Assembly: GCA_965232895.1 (NCBI GenBank)
Contig: OZ247430.1
Coordinates: forward strand, 1,984,001-2,048,000
Length of the DNA: 64,000 bases
Origin: Bin87 sp965232895
GTDB taxonomy: Bacteria; Chloroflexota; Dehalococcoidia; Lucifugimonadales; UBA3495
Reading direction: 5' to 3'
The first letter of the stretch is position 1. Each line of letters begins with the position of its first letter. Under the pieces are notes generated by a model. The model was not told where the DNA came from. It did no database searches and was given only the letters and a program-made list of their open reading frames with translations. The position numbers and the translations under genes were made by a program. Positions 50,747 to 59,591 of the stretch are shown piece after piece.

Positions 50747-53011
50747 ATGAAACTAACGCGCCGCAACTTCCTCGCCTGGGCTGGCATCGCTGCAACGGGA
50801 GCGATCGCCTGCGACCTGTTCGACGACGAACTGCGAGTGCAGAGCCCGGCGCTGATTCCCGAAGACCTGGTCAAGGGCCGGGACAACTGGTACGCCACCT
50901 ACGACGTGTCGGTTCCCGGAGGCGAAGGCGTACTGGTCCGAGTGATGGAAGGGCGCGCCAAGAAGGTGCGCGGCAACCCGCGGTTCCCGACGAACCAGGG
51001 TAAGCAGTCGGCCGCGTCCGATGCGCTGCTGCAATCGCTTTACCACCCCGACCGGATCGCGGGACCCATGCTGCGCAACGGGCCGAGAGGGTCCGGACGT
51101 TACCGGCCAATAACCTGGGAAGAGGCGCTGAACCGGTTCAACGCGGCGGTGGAAGACCGCGGGAACGGGATGCTCCTGATTACCGAGGACCGCAAGTGCA
51201 GCTTCGCCAAGATCTGCGGCGCCTTTGCCGAGACGTTCGGCGGGCGGCACGTGGCCTTCGGCGGCGCGGCGGACGATACCGCGTACCGGGCGGCGGTGAA
51301 GGACGTGATGGGCACCGACAGCTTGCCCTTCCACGACATCGCCAACGCGTACACGCTGGCCAGCTTCGGCTCCGACTTCCTTTCGACCTGGGGCAACCCC
51401 ACCGCCTACTCGGTGGCGTACGGCAAGTTCCGCTCCCGCCCGAACTCCGGTGACCGTGGCCGCCATTACCACTTCGGCTCCCGCTACTCGATGACTGCGG
51501 CGAACGCCGACAAGTGGATACCCATCAATCCCGGCTCGGAAGGCTATGCCGCCATGGCCCTGGCATGGGCGGTCGCATCGACCCATCCGGAATCATCGGC
51601 GGTAGCGCAGATCACGGGCGAGGCCGGACCGGGCGCGTTGAGCGAATTCATCCCCGACGCCCTGGTGGACGTCCTGGGCATACCCGACGCGGTCCTGGAC
51701 GGATATTCGCTCCGGGAGTTTTTTGAGAACCTGGCGCACGACTACATGGCTCACGGCGGACTGGCCATCGGCGGCGGCGGCGAGGCCGGCGCGTACCGCA
51801 ACGGGCAGTTCAACGCCTCGGCAGTCCTGATCCTTAATTACATCCTGGGCAACGTGGGAGAAAAAGGTGGCCTGCTGCCCGATCCCGGGAGCCCGATCTC
51901 GGACACGCCCATGGCGGCTCCGGTGGCGTCCCTGGCGGACTGGCAAAGGATCGCCGGCGATATCAGCAGCGGCGCCGCTCCACTGGTCATCATCCACAAC
52001 GCCAATCCGGTCCACGGCCTGCCGGCCAGCATGGGTCTGGAGGCCGCGCTGGGAAACGAAGACGTGGTGGTGATCAGCGCCAGCCAGTTTCTGGACGAGA
52101 CATCGGCCATGGCCGACCTGCTGCTACCGGACCGCGCCGCGCTGGAAGACTGGGGCGACGACCTGCCCGACCCGATGCCGGGTTACCACGTGTACGCGGT
52201 GCAGCAGCCCGTGGTGAACCCGCTGGCGGACCTGGATCCGCGGAGCTTCCCTGACGTGCTGCTGAACGCGGCCGCAACGCTGGGCCGCGGCGACAGCATG
52301 CCGGCCGAGAGCTACGAAGCGATGATCCGCTCGAACGTTGAAGAAACACTTGGAGCGGACCTCAACGACACGCTGATGTACGGCGGCTGGTGGAATGAGA
52401 ACGCAACCGGCCGGGCGGCGACGCCCCCGGAGGGTACGCTGGCCAGGATCGCGCGGAACGCATCGCCGGCCAATATCGTCGGCAGCGGAAACTTCCATCT
52501 GCAGCCCTACGAACACCATACGGTGAGGGACGGCCGCAACGCCCACCTGCCGTGGGCTCAGAGCGCCCCGGACCCGTTGACCACGGTGACCTGGCAGACC
52601 TGGGTTGATATAAATGAGAAGCAGGGCCGGGACGAGCTGGGCCTCCGTGAGGGAGACGTCGTGAACATCACCACCGGCGCCGGCAGTATCCAGGCGCTGG
52701 TGTACCTGAACCCGGGCACTCCCCCTGGGATCGCGGCGGTGCCCATGGGCGGCGGCCGCACCCTGGGGTCCATCTACGCCACAGACCGGGACGCGCGGGA
52801 GAGCGGCAACATAGTATCAATACTGGAGCCCGTCGTGGTTGACGGCTCCGGTGGGTTGGCCTGGAGTGCAAACCGCTGCTCGATTACGCCCACGGGCGAC
52901 AGCATGGCGGTCTCCAAGCTGGAGGGTGACTACACCAGCCGCGAGGTCGGCGAGCACCCGGCTGAGCAGGTTTACAAGAGCGTCAGCGCGGAGGGAGGTC
53001 ATGGTCACTAG
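50747..53011 (+). CDS. actB1: ACIII molybdopterin-oxidoreductase-like subunit
   Basis: A 754-residue protein that starts with a twin-arginine signal (TRRNFLAWAG) followed by a lipobox-like AIAC. The rest has the fold of molybdopterin oxidoreductases but lacks the N-terminal 4Fe-4S Cys set, as in ActB, which carries no molybdenum. In many bacteria it is fused to the Fe-S subunit; here the two are separate genes. The start is ATG 50747, after an upstream in-frame TTG is dismissed because the signal begins at MKLTRRN. The next gene starts 41 bases later. Confidence 0.88.
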   Translation: MKLTRRNFLAWAGIAATGAIACDLFDDELRVQSPALIPEDLVKGRDNWYATYDVSVPGGEGVLVRVMEGRAKKVRGNPRFPTNQGKQSAASDALLQSLYHPDRIAGPMLRNGPRGSGRYRPITWEEALNRFNAAVEDRGNGMLLITEDRKCSFAKICGAFAETFGGRHVAFGGAADDTAYRAAVKDVMGTDSLPFHDIANAYTLASFGSDFLSTWGNPTAYSVAYGKFRSRPNSGDRGRHYHFGSRYSMTAANADKWIPINPGSEGYAAMALAWAVASTHPESSAVAQITGEAGPGALSEFIPDALVDVLGIPDAVLDGYSLREFFENLAHDYMAHGGLAIGGGGEAGAYRNGQFNASAVLILNYILGNVGEKGGLLPDPGSPISDTPMAAPVASLADWQRIAGDISSGAAPLVIIHNANPVHGLPASMGLEAALGNEDVVVISASQFLDETSAMADLLLPDRAALEDWGDDLPDPMPGYHVYAVQQPVVNPLADLDPRSFPDVLLNAAATLGRGDSMPAESYEAMIRSNVEETLGADLNDTLMYGGWWNENATGRAATPPEGTLARIARNASPANIVGSGNFHLQPYEHHTVRDGRNAHLPWAQSAPDPLTTVTWQTWVDINEKQGRDELGLREGDVVNITTGAGSIQALVYLNPGTPPGIAAVPMGGGRTLGSIYATDRDARESGNIVSILEPVVVDGSGGLAWSANRCSITPTGDSMAVSKLEGDYTSREVGEHPAEQVYKSVSAEGGHGH

Positions 53012-53052
53012 GCCCGCCGACGCGCCCGCCGTGACCTGGGGACAAGTGAGAA

Positions 53053-53835
53053 ATGCCTAACGCCGAATTTCCGCACAAATGGGGAATGGTCATTGACCTG
53101 GACAAGTGCACGGGCTGCCAGGCCTGTGTGATCGCCTGCCAGGCCGAGAACAACATCCCCATCAACACCAAGGACTACTTCCTGCAGCGCCGCGCCTACG
53201 AGTGGATCCGCATCGAGCGCTACTGGGAAGGCGAGTACCCGAACATCAAGGCGCGGTTCATGCCGGTGCTGTGCCAGCACTGCGAGAACGCGCCGTGCGA
53301 GCCGGTCTGCCCGGTGTATGCCACCTACCATAACGAAGAGGGCCTGAACGTCCAGGTGTACAACCGCTGCGTCGGCACCCGTTATTGCATCAATAACTGC
53401 CCGTACCAGGTCCGGATGTTCAACTACTGGCATCCCAACTGGCCGGCCCGGCTGGAAAACCAGCTCAATCCCGATGTAACCGTGCGGACGCGGGGTATCA
53501 CCGAGAAGTGCACCTTCTGCGTGCAGCGGCTGCGCCGGGGAGAAATCGAAGTTGAGGCTCGCGGCGGACAGCGCCTGAACGACGAGCGCATCACCGGCGG
53601 CAACTACGATCCGGCGTGTGTGCAGGCCTGCCCCACCAACGCCCTGATGTTCGGCGACCTGGAAGATCAGGATACGTCCATCAAGCCGTACTTCGACGAC
53701 GTGAACGCGCACCCGGGCCACGACGAGCACGACCGTGAGACCCGAGGCTACCGGCTGCTGGAAGAGATGAACACTCGCCCCAGCGTCATCTACCTGAGGA
53801 AAATCGACCAGTACCCCCTTAAGGGCGGACACTGA
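53053..53835 (+). CDS. actB2: ACIII iron-sulfur subunit
   Basis: A 260-residue ferredoxin-like subunit with four cluster sites: C19-x2-C-x2-C-x3-C; C74-x2-C-x4-C-x3-C; C106, C112, C116 with Thr109 in place of a fourth Cys; and C153-x2-C paired with C189-x3-C. That predicts three 4Fe-4S and one 3Fe-4S cluster, as known for ACIII. No own signal; it is probably exported with ActB1. The stop overlaps the next ATG (TGATG). Confidence 0.93.
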   Translation: MPNAEFPHKWGMVIDLDKCTGCQACVIACQAENNIPINTKDYFLQRRAYEWIRIERYWEGEYPNIKARFMPVLCQHCENAPCEPVCPVYATYHNEEGLNVQVYNRCVGTRYCINNCPYQVRMFNYWHPNWPARLENQLNPDVTVRTRGITEKCTFCVQRLRRGEIEVEARGGQRLNDERITGGNYDPACVQACPTNALMFGDLEDQDTSIKPYFDDVNAHPGHDEHDRETRGYRLLEEMNTRPSVIYLRKIDQYPLKGGH

Positions 53836-55355
53836 TGGCTAGCGAAGCACAGGCTCATCCCGGGCCGGGCCACGAGCATGAAGCCCACGGGGTTGCTTCC
53901 CCGGGGCATGATTCCCACGAGCACGGCCATTTCGGGCCGGAAATGTGGGTAATCCCCGAACGGTCGGAGTTGGTGTCCGGTGTTGTCCAGCGGCAGCAGG
54001 AAGGTTCGAGCCTGCTGCGCTGGGTCTTTATCGTCGGTGGAATACTGACGATACTGGGCATCGTGGGCTTCGTGCTCAAGCTGGTCACGGTCGGGTTCTC
54101 CGACCACAATGATTGGGGATTTTACGTCGCGGCGTTCGCGTTCGTTTTCACGCTGTCCGCCTCGGCCCCGCTGGCCGCCTGCGCCTTCCGGTTCACCAAG
54201 AGCCACTGGCGGCGGCCGCTGACGCGCATCGCCGAGGTATTCTCGGTGGTGAGCATCGTCAACATCCTGCTGTTCATCCCCGCGCTGATCGCGTTGCCCG
54301 AAATCGGGGTGATGACGGAAAGCGGCGAGGAAATGGTTCGCCGGTCCATCTGGTTCCAGGAGCTGAGCAACCCGTCGGGATGGCTGATGGCCTCGATGAT
54401 CGGGCTGGTGTTCTGCTCGTTGTCCATACTGTGGCTTTCGGCGATGCCGGACATGGCCCAGAGCCGCTCGATGATGACCGGCTTCCGCGCGTCCCTTTAC
54501 GCCAGGCTGGCCGGTGGCTGGTACGGCACCAAGCGGCAGTGGCAGATCCAGAAGGGTGGCCTGGCCATCCTGGGCGGTCTGTACTTCATGCTGGTGGTGT
54601 TCGTCCAGTTCCTGATTGTCAGCGACTTCGCCATGGCGATGATACCGGGCTGGAAGGACTCGATCCTGCCGCCCTTCTACACGGTGATCAGCTTCCAGGG
54701 CGGCCTGGCGGCCATCCTGCTGACGGCCTACGCGCTGCGTCGCTGGGGCGGCTACCGCGAATACATCGGGCAGGCGCCGTTCTGGGCGGCCAGCAAGGTT
54801 CTGCTGGGCCTGACGCTGCTGCACACCTACCACCTGTTCGCGTTCTTCATCACCTACTGGTACGGCCGTCTGGAGGTTGAGCAGGCGATCCTGAACTACC
54901 TGATGTTCAAGTCGTACATCGGCATCTTCTGGGCGCAGCTGTTCTTCACGTTCTTCATCCCGTTCCCGATCCTGGTGTCCAACCACGCCCGGCGCGAGGG
55001 CTGGGGCGCCCCGTTGGCAGCCGTCTTCATCCTGATCGGCCTGCTGCTCTTCCACATCCGGATCTTTGCCGCGGCCTTCGCGGCGGCGCCGGCCGACCTG
55101 CACGGGCTGTATTACCTGCCTTCGGACGCCTTCTCCTTCCCGGCATTGCTGTTGCCGCCGCCGGAGGCGACGTTCCCCGATCTCTGGGACATCTTCATGC
55201 TCCTGGGCGGCGTGGGCATAGTGCTCTTCCTGCTGCGTGTCGCCCTCATGATCCTCCCACCGCTTTCGATGTGGGAAATGAAAGAAGGGTCGATGTACCA
55301 GCGGGTGGACACGCTGATCCGCGGACGCTACCTCGTGCTCGCCAAGCCGGAGTAG
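53835..55355 (+). CDS. ACIII NrfD-like membrane subunit (ActF-type)
   Basis: A 506-residue integral membrane protein of the NrfD/PsrC superfamily with about ten predicted spans. The body, for example RQWQIQKGGLAILGGLYFML and LLHTYHLFAFFITYWYGR, matches the ActF-type subunit. The N-terminal 35 residues contain eight His (HEHEAHG, HDSHEHGH), unusual for the family and possibly metal-binding. The ATG overlaps the Fe-S gene stop. After it comes a gap with a repeat cluster. Confidence 0.85.
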   Translation: MASEAQAHPGPGHEHEAHGVASPGHDSHEHGHFGPEMWVIPERSELVSGVVQRQQEGSSLLRWVFIVGGILTILGIVGFVLKLVTVGFSDHNDWGFYVAAFAFVFTLSASAPLAACAFRFTKSHWRRPLTRIAEVFSVVSIVNILLFIPALIALPEIGVMTESGEEMVRRSIWFQELSNPSGWLMASMIGLVFCSLSILWLSAMPDMAQSRSMMTGFRASLYARLAGGWYGTKRQWQIQKGGLAILGGLYFMLVVFVQFLIVSDFAMAMIPGWKDSILPPFYTVISFQGGLAAILLTAYALRRWGGYREYIGQAPFWAASKVLLGLTLLHTYHLFAFFITYWYGRLEVEQAILNYLMFKSYIGIFWAQLFFTFFIPFPILVSNHARREGWGAPLAAVFILIGLLLFHIRIFAAAFAAAPADLHGLYYLPSDAFSFPALLLPPPEATFPDLWDIFMLLGGVGIVLFLLRVALMILPPLSMWEMKEGSMYQRVDTLIRGRYLVLAKPE

Positions 55356-55376
55356 AGATTGCAGCCAGAGGGCACG

Positions 55377-55464
55377 AGATTGCCGCGCTACGCTCGCAAT
55401 GACATCCAATGCCAGACCGATGCGCTACGCTCGCAATGACACCAAAACGCTTGCAATGACGCCC
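55377..55464. repeat. Cluster of GCTCGCAATGAC repeats
   Basis: In the 189-base gap between the two NrfD genes, GCGCTACGCTCGCAATGACA occurs at about 55384-55403 and again at about 55421-55441, with a shorter CGCTTGCAATGACG at 55448-55461. GCCAGACCGA-type links repeat as well. Related single copies are at 27290 and 56969. Confidence 0.75.
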
Positions 55465-55544
55465 AACGCCAGACCGACGCGCTAAACTCTCCACAACGCA
55501 AGAAACGAAACCGCCAGAGCCACCACAGGTAAGAGTAAGTCAAA

Positions 55545-56933
55545 ATGCAGGAAGGCAAAGTCCTACCCGCAGCGCAAATCAACCGGGACCTGCTGCGGTC
55601 CATACTGGAAACGCCCCGCTGGTTCTGGCCGGTGGTGTCGCTGCTTGGTATGATCGTGCTGGCGGCCGCCGTGACCATCGGCATCATGGTGGACAAGGGT
55701 CTCGGCATAACCGGCTTGAACTACAAGGTGGTCTGGGGCTTCTTCATCACCAACTTCGTGTTCTGGATCGGCATCAGCCACGCCGGCGTGATGCTCTCCG
55801 CCATCCTGCGCCTGGCCAAGGCCGAATGGCGCCGCCCGGCGACCCGCGCGGCCGAGGTCCTGACCATCTTCTCGCTGATGACGGCGATGATCATGCCGAT
55901 CATCCACACCGGACGGCCGTGGCGCATCCTCTACTGGGCGTTCCCCTATGACTTCGCCCGCGGCGTTTGGCCCAACATCCGCACCCCGCTGGTGTGGGAC
56001 CCCTCCGCCATCCTGACCTACCTGACCTCTTCGACCCTGTTCGTGCTCATCGCCCTGGTGCCCGACTTCGCGGTGCTGCGCGACCGCACCACCGGCTGGC
56101 CCAAGATCGTCTATACGATGCTGGCCATGGGCTGGGAGGGCAACCCCCGTCAATGGAAGCTACAGATCATAGCCGGCGTCCTGCTGTCCGCGCTGATCCT
56201 TCCGGTGTTCGTCTCCGTGCACTCCATCGTGTCCTGGGACTTCGGCATGGCCGTGGCGATCAAGTCGTGGCACAGCACGGTGTTCGCGCCCTACTTCGTG
56301 GTCGGCGCGGTCCACTCCGGCGTGTCGGCGGTGGTGTTCGCCATGATCCTGCTGCGCTGGGCCTACGGCTGGCAGGACTACATCCGCCACGAGCATATCG
56401 ACGCGCTGGGACGCCTGCTGATCGTCGTGGCCACGGGATGGTTCTACTTCCTGGTGATGGAGATCATCTTCGGCATCTACGGTTTGGAAGGCGACGAGCT
56501 GGCCGTGCGCGCCCTGCAGTTCCTCCCCGGCGACCACGGCGTGGCCTACAACGTCTGGATGATTATCTTCGTCGGCATCACCTATTTCCTGCCGGTGATC
56601 CTGTGGCTGCCCAAGGCGTGGCGACGCAACCTGTGGATCATGTCCGTGGCGTGCATCTCGGTGAACGTGGGCATGTGGTTGGAGCGGTACCTGTTGTTCG
56701 TGCCCGGCCAGGCCAACAAGCAATTCCAGACCTTCACCTGGAACGACTACCTTCCGCAGTGGCCGGAAGCCCTGATCGTGGGCGCGACGTTCGCCTTCGT
56801 CACCATGCTGATGCTGCTATTCAGCCGGGTATTCCCGCTGGTGCCCCTGTACGACATCAAGGAAGGCGACATCCTGAAGACCGAAATGCAGATTGGCCGA
56901 CGCACCGTGCCGGCGACCTTCCGAGAGGATTAG
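55545..56933 (+). CDS. actC: ACIII NrfD-like membrane subunit (ActC)
   Basis: A 462-residue membrane protein with about ten spans, the main quinol-binding subunit type. ActC landmarks are VVWGFFITNFVFWIGISHAG (about 62-81), HTGRPWRILYWAFPYDF (about 122-138) and SPLVWD-like TPLVWDPSAIL. The start is ATG 55545. It follows the repeat-bearing gap and precedes the two DUF3341 genes. Confidence 0.93.
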   Translation: MQEGKVLPAAQINRDLLRSILETPRWFWPVVSLLGMIVLAAAVTIGIMVDKGLGITGLNYKVVWGFFITNFVFWIGISHAGVMLSAILRLAKAEWRRPATRAAEVLTIFSLMTAMIMPIIHTGRPWRILYWAFPYDFARGVWPNIRTPLVWDPSAILTYLTSSTLFVLIALVPDFAVLRDRTTGWPKIVYTMLAMGWEGNPRQWKLQIIAGVLLSALILPVFVSVHSIVSWDFGMAVAIKSWHSTVFAPYFVVGAVHSGVSAVVFAMILLRWAYGWQDYIRHEHIDALGRLLIVVATGWFYFLVMEIIFGIYGLEGDELAVRALQFLPGDHGVAYNVWMIIFVGITYFLPVILWLPKAWRRNLWIMSVACISVNVGMWLERYLLFVPGQANKQFQTFTWNDYLPQWPEALIVGATFAFVTMLMLLFSRVFPLVPLYDIKEGDILKTEMQIGRRTVPATFRED

Positions 56934-56968
56934 CCCGGCATGGGTGTACAGTTTGGACGGGAATTTCC

Positions 56969-56999
56969 GGATTGCCGCAGTGCGCTCGCAATGACAAGG
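56969..56999. repeat. Single GCTCGCAATGACA repeat
   Basis: GGATTGCCGCAGTGCGCTCG followed by CAATGACAAGG, between actC and the first DUF3341 gene; the same family as 27290 and 55377. Confidence 0.65.
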
Positions 57000-57021
57000 A
57001 ACAAGGTTTAGAGTTATCGTC

Positions 57022-57582
57022 ATGGCAATGCAAGGGATAATGGGGATGCTGCGGAACGCGATGCCCGCAGCCAGCGCGAAGCACACCGTGCTGGGAGTGT
57101 TCTCGGACGCCGAGTCCGCGGCCACCGCCGGCGACGAGCTCAAATCGGCCGGCATCCCGGACACCGATTACGACTTCCTGACCGACTCGCCGTATCCCGA
57201 AGGTTCTCTGGGGGAACGGGACGAGCCGCACCGCCTGTATCTGTATCCCTTCATCGGGGCGCTCCTGGGGCTCTCTTCCGGCATAATGATCACGGCGATG
57301 ACGCAGGTGGCATATCCGCTGGTCACGGGCGGCAAGCCCGTGCTGTCCCTGCCGCCGATGGCCATCGTCTGCTACGAAGGGACCATGCTGGGCGCCATCC
57401 TGTTCACGGTGATCGGCATCGTCTTTGAATCGCGCCTGCCCAAGTTCGACCTGGGCCTCTATGACAACCGAATCACCCAGGGATTTCTCGGATTGCGCGT
57501 CAAGGCGGAACCCGAACAGAGCCGCGAGGTGGTACAAATAATGAACGCCGCCGGCGCCGTAGACGTCAAGACGGACCAGTAG
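57022..57582 (+). CDS. actD: ACIII DUF3341 membrane subunit, copy 1
   Basis: A 186-residue protein of the DUF3341 (ActD) family. It opens with VLGVFSDAESAATAGDELKS (about 23-42) and PYPEG, has two spans (about 78-100 and 112-136), then a C-terminal soluble part ending NAAGAVDV. ActD is a peripheral-facing membrane subunit of ACIII. The start is ATG 57022. A paralogue follows after 19 bases. Confidence 0.85.
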   Translation: MAMQGIMGMLRNAMPAASAKHTVLGVFSDAESAATAGDELKSAGIPDTDYDFLTDSPYPEGSLGERDEPHRLYLYPFIGALLGLSSGIMITAMTQVAYPLVTGGKPVLSLPPMAIVCYEGTMLGAILFTVIGIVFESRLPKFDLGLYDNRITQGFLGLRVKAEPEQSREVVQIMNAAGAVDVKTDQ

Positions 57583-57601
57583 CAAGGACCGGAACGAACG
57601 C

Positions 57602-58159
57602 ATGGCAACGCAAGCAATACTGGGCCTGTTCGAGGACGCCTCGTCGGCAGCCGACGCCGGAGACGCGCTGAAAGCATCGGGCGTCGCCGAGACGGACTAC
57701 CAATTCCTGACTGACATCCCGTATCCCGAGGGGGCGTTCGGCGAACGGATGGAGCGACACAGCCTGTTCATATGGACGTTGATCGGCGGAGCGCTGGGGA
57801 TCGTTTTGTCCCTGATAGTAGCGGGCATGACCCCGCTGGCCGTGCCGATGACCATCGAACCCAAGCCCATCCTGGCGATGCCGCCGCTGGCGGTGATCTG
57901 CTTCGCCGGAGCGATGCTGGGCGCGATCCTGTTCACCGTGATCGGGATTGCGCTGTCACTGCGGCCGAATCTTGCCTCTCCGCACAGCGACGACCGGATC
58001 GCCACCGGATTGATCGGGGTCCTGGTCAACGCCGGGGCGGCACAGGCGCCCCAGGTCACTGAAATCCTGAACGATGCCGGCGCAGTGGACGTTACGACCA
58101 ATCGCGCCTCGACTGGCCCGGCCGCTGCGGTGATCGAATCTGAAAGTAGCAATGGCTGA
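57602..58159 (+). CDS. ACIII DUF3341 membrane subunit, copy 2
   Basis: A 185-residue paralogue of the preceding gene: ILGLFEDASSAADAGDALKA, DIPYPEGAFGERMERH, two spans and an ending NDAGAVDVTTN. It has diverged mainly in the hydrophobic parts. The duplication could serve assembly of a dimeric or modified complex. The start is ATG 57602. Its last codons lie in a 15-base direct repeat (CTGAAAGTAGCAATG) that also covers the next start. Confidence 0.82.
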   Translation: MATQAILGLFEDASSAADAGDALKASGVAETDYQFLTDIPYPEGAFGERMERHSLFIWTLIGGALGIVLSLIVAGMTPLAVPMTIEPKPILAMPPLAVICFAGAMLGAILFTVIGIALSLRPNLASPHSDDRIATGLIGVLVNAGAAQAPQVTEILNDAGAVDVTTNRASTGPAAAVIESESSNG

Positions 58160-58167
58160 AAGTAGCA

Positions 58168-58725
58168 ATGAGAAACTTGATGACACGGTTTAGCTCGATC
58201 CCCGGCAGGTTCCGATTGCCGCTGCTGTTGGCGGCGTTGGCCACGGCGGGGATCGTGGCGGCCGGCTGTTCGCAGGGGTCCTATCCGCTGGATATCTTCT
58301 ACGAAATGCACTATCAGCCGGCGTACAAGGCGCATGAGCCGCCGCGGCTCAGCGTGCCGGCGTCGGCGGTGCCGTGGTACGGTTCGACCGCGCCGGAGCC
58401 GACCTCTTTTGCCGGGTCGGGCGAGCACATCTTTGCGACCAACTGCGCCATGTGCCATGGGGCCGAGGGTCTGGGCAACGGTCCGGTCTTGGCCCGGATG
58501 ATCGTGGACTACGGCTACCAACCCCTGGACCTGGCCACGCAGAACCCCGACCTCACGTCAGAGGCAGCCAGGAGCCTGGATCGAGACGGCCTGCGCGGGG
58601 TGATCGAAGGCGGCGTGAACGTGATGCCCTCCTTCAAGAAGCTGCTGACCCCGGATCAGATCGAACTGGTGCTGGACTACGTGGAAGGGTGCATCCAGGA
58701 TGGCAATGCCGCGGCGTGCCAGTAG
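58168..58725 (+). CDS. actE: ACIII monohaem cytochrome c lipoprotein
   Basis: A 185-residue lipoprotein with signal peptide and lipobox (VAAGC, Cys33). One haem site CAMCHG (about 92-97), with the axial Met in NVMPSF (about 150-155). This matches ActE, which hands electrons on to the terminal acceptor. The ATG 58168 lies in the second copy of a 15-base direct repeat, nine bases after the upstream stop. Confidence 0.9.
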   Translation: MRNLMTRFSSIPGRFRLPLLLAALATAGIVAAGCSQGSYPLDIFYEMHYQPAYKAHEPPRLSVPASAVPWYGSTAPEPTSFAGSGEHIFATNCAMCHGAEGLGNGPVLARMIVDYGYQPLDLATQNPDLTSEAARSLDRDGLRGVIEGGVNVMPSFKKLLTPDQIELVLDYVEGCIQDGNAAACQ

Positions 58726-58810
58726 CCCCGGCCGGTTCAAATTCCCTATGCGGTAGTGTCCCGCCGTGCTACCCTTGAGATAGTAGCCTGTTTTGAGGAG
58801 CAGCACGTCG

Positions 58811-59152
58811 ATGACAGACACCATAACTATAACGGTGCCGGTTGATCCCGGGGTGGCAGAATATTACCGCTCGACGTCGGACATAGACCGTCGCAAAATC
58901 GAACTGCTGGTGAACTTGCACCTGCGCGATATGATGGCGCTCGCCAAGAAGCGACAAGAAGCGGAGGCGGCGAGTGGCGGATGTTCCGAGACAGAACTTG
59001 AGCGCCGCAGAATGGAGCTGATCGCCAATTTGGGCTTGGATAAAGTACCGGCCCGCAGAAGGCCGTTGGAAGAGACAATGCAGGAATTGAGTCGCCAGGC
59101 CCAAGAACGCGGTCTGACGCCGGAAATACTGCAATCCATACTCGACGAATGA
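58811..59152 (+). CDS. Putative antitoxin of a PIN-domain toxin
   Basis: A 113-residue protein with an internal repeat: DIDRRKIELLVNLHLRDMM (about 23-41) and ELERRRMELIANLGLDKVP (about 61-79). It is predicted to be helical and charged. Its stop overlaps the start of the PIN gene by four bases (ATGA). The pair is a VapBC-like toxin-antitoxin module. Start ATG 58811 behind GAGGAG. Confidence 0.6.
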   Translation: MTDTITITVPVDPGVAEYYRSTSDIDRRKIELLVNLHLRDMMALAKKRQEAEAASGGCSETELERRRMELIANLGLDKVPARRRPLEETMQELSRQAQERGLTPEILQSILDE

Positions 59153-59583
59153 CGCCCCGTCCCCGGCTCGTATTTGATACGAATGCCTTCGTCAGCGCAG
59201 CCATATTTAGCGCCTCCGTGCCAAGTCAGGCGTTGATACACGCTTTGCGTCATGGTTCACTCTTGATGTCCGATGAGTTGGCCAAGGAGGCTCGAGACGT
59301 GCTCATCAGGGCACGATTCGACCGCTACGGCACCCGAGAAGTACGTGAAGAGTTCCTGCGAGATTTGATGCTCGACGTCGAGTTCGTGACAATTACCGAG
59401 CCGGTGCGCGCCTGCCGCGACCCCGAAGACGACAAAATCCTGGAACTGGCTTGGAACGGCCACGCTGACTACATCGTAACCGGCGACGACGACCTGCTGG
59501 TGATGAACCCGTTTCGCGGCATTGCGATTGTCAGGCCCGCTGAATTCCTGACGATTCTCGATTCCGAAACGCTGGAACCCTGA
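59149..59583 (+). CDS. PIN-domain ribonuclease toxin (VapC-like)
   Basis: A 144-residue PIN-domain protein. Acidic catalytic residues are seen in VFDTNAF (D10), the central Glu in DELAKEA (about 42-48), CRDPEDDK (about 89-96) and TGDDDLL (about 111-117). VapC-type proteins cut tRNA or rRNA. The layout NAFVSAA and L-x-N-P belongs to the putative toxin COG1569 subgroup. The ATG overlaps the antitoxin-like stop. Confidence 0.85.
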   Translation: MTPRPRLVFDTNAFVSAAIFSASVPSQALIHALRHGSLLMSDELAKEARDVLIRARFDRYGTREVREEFLRDLMLDVEFVTITEPVRACRDPEDDKILELAWNGHADYIVTGDDDLLVMNPFRGIAIVRPAEFLTILDSETLEP

Positions 59584-59591
59584 CCCTATAG

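Noticed and set aside
55377..55464. CRISPR array candidate
   Set aside because: Repeats are irregular in length and spacing, and related single copies lie elsewhere; it is an intergenic repeat family.
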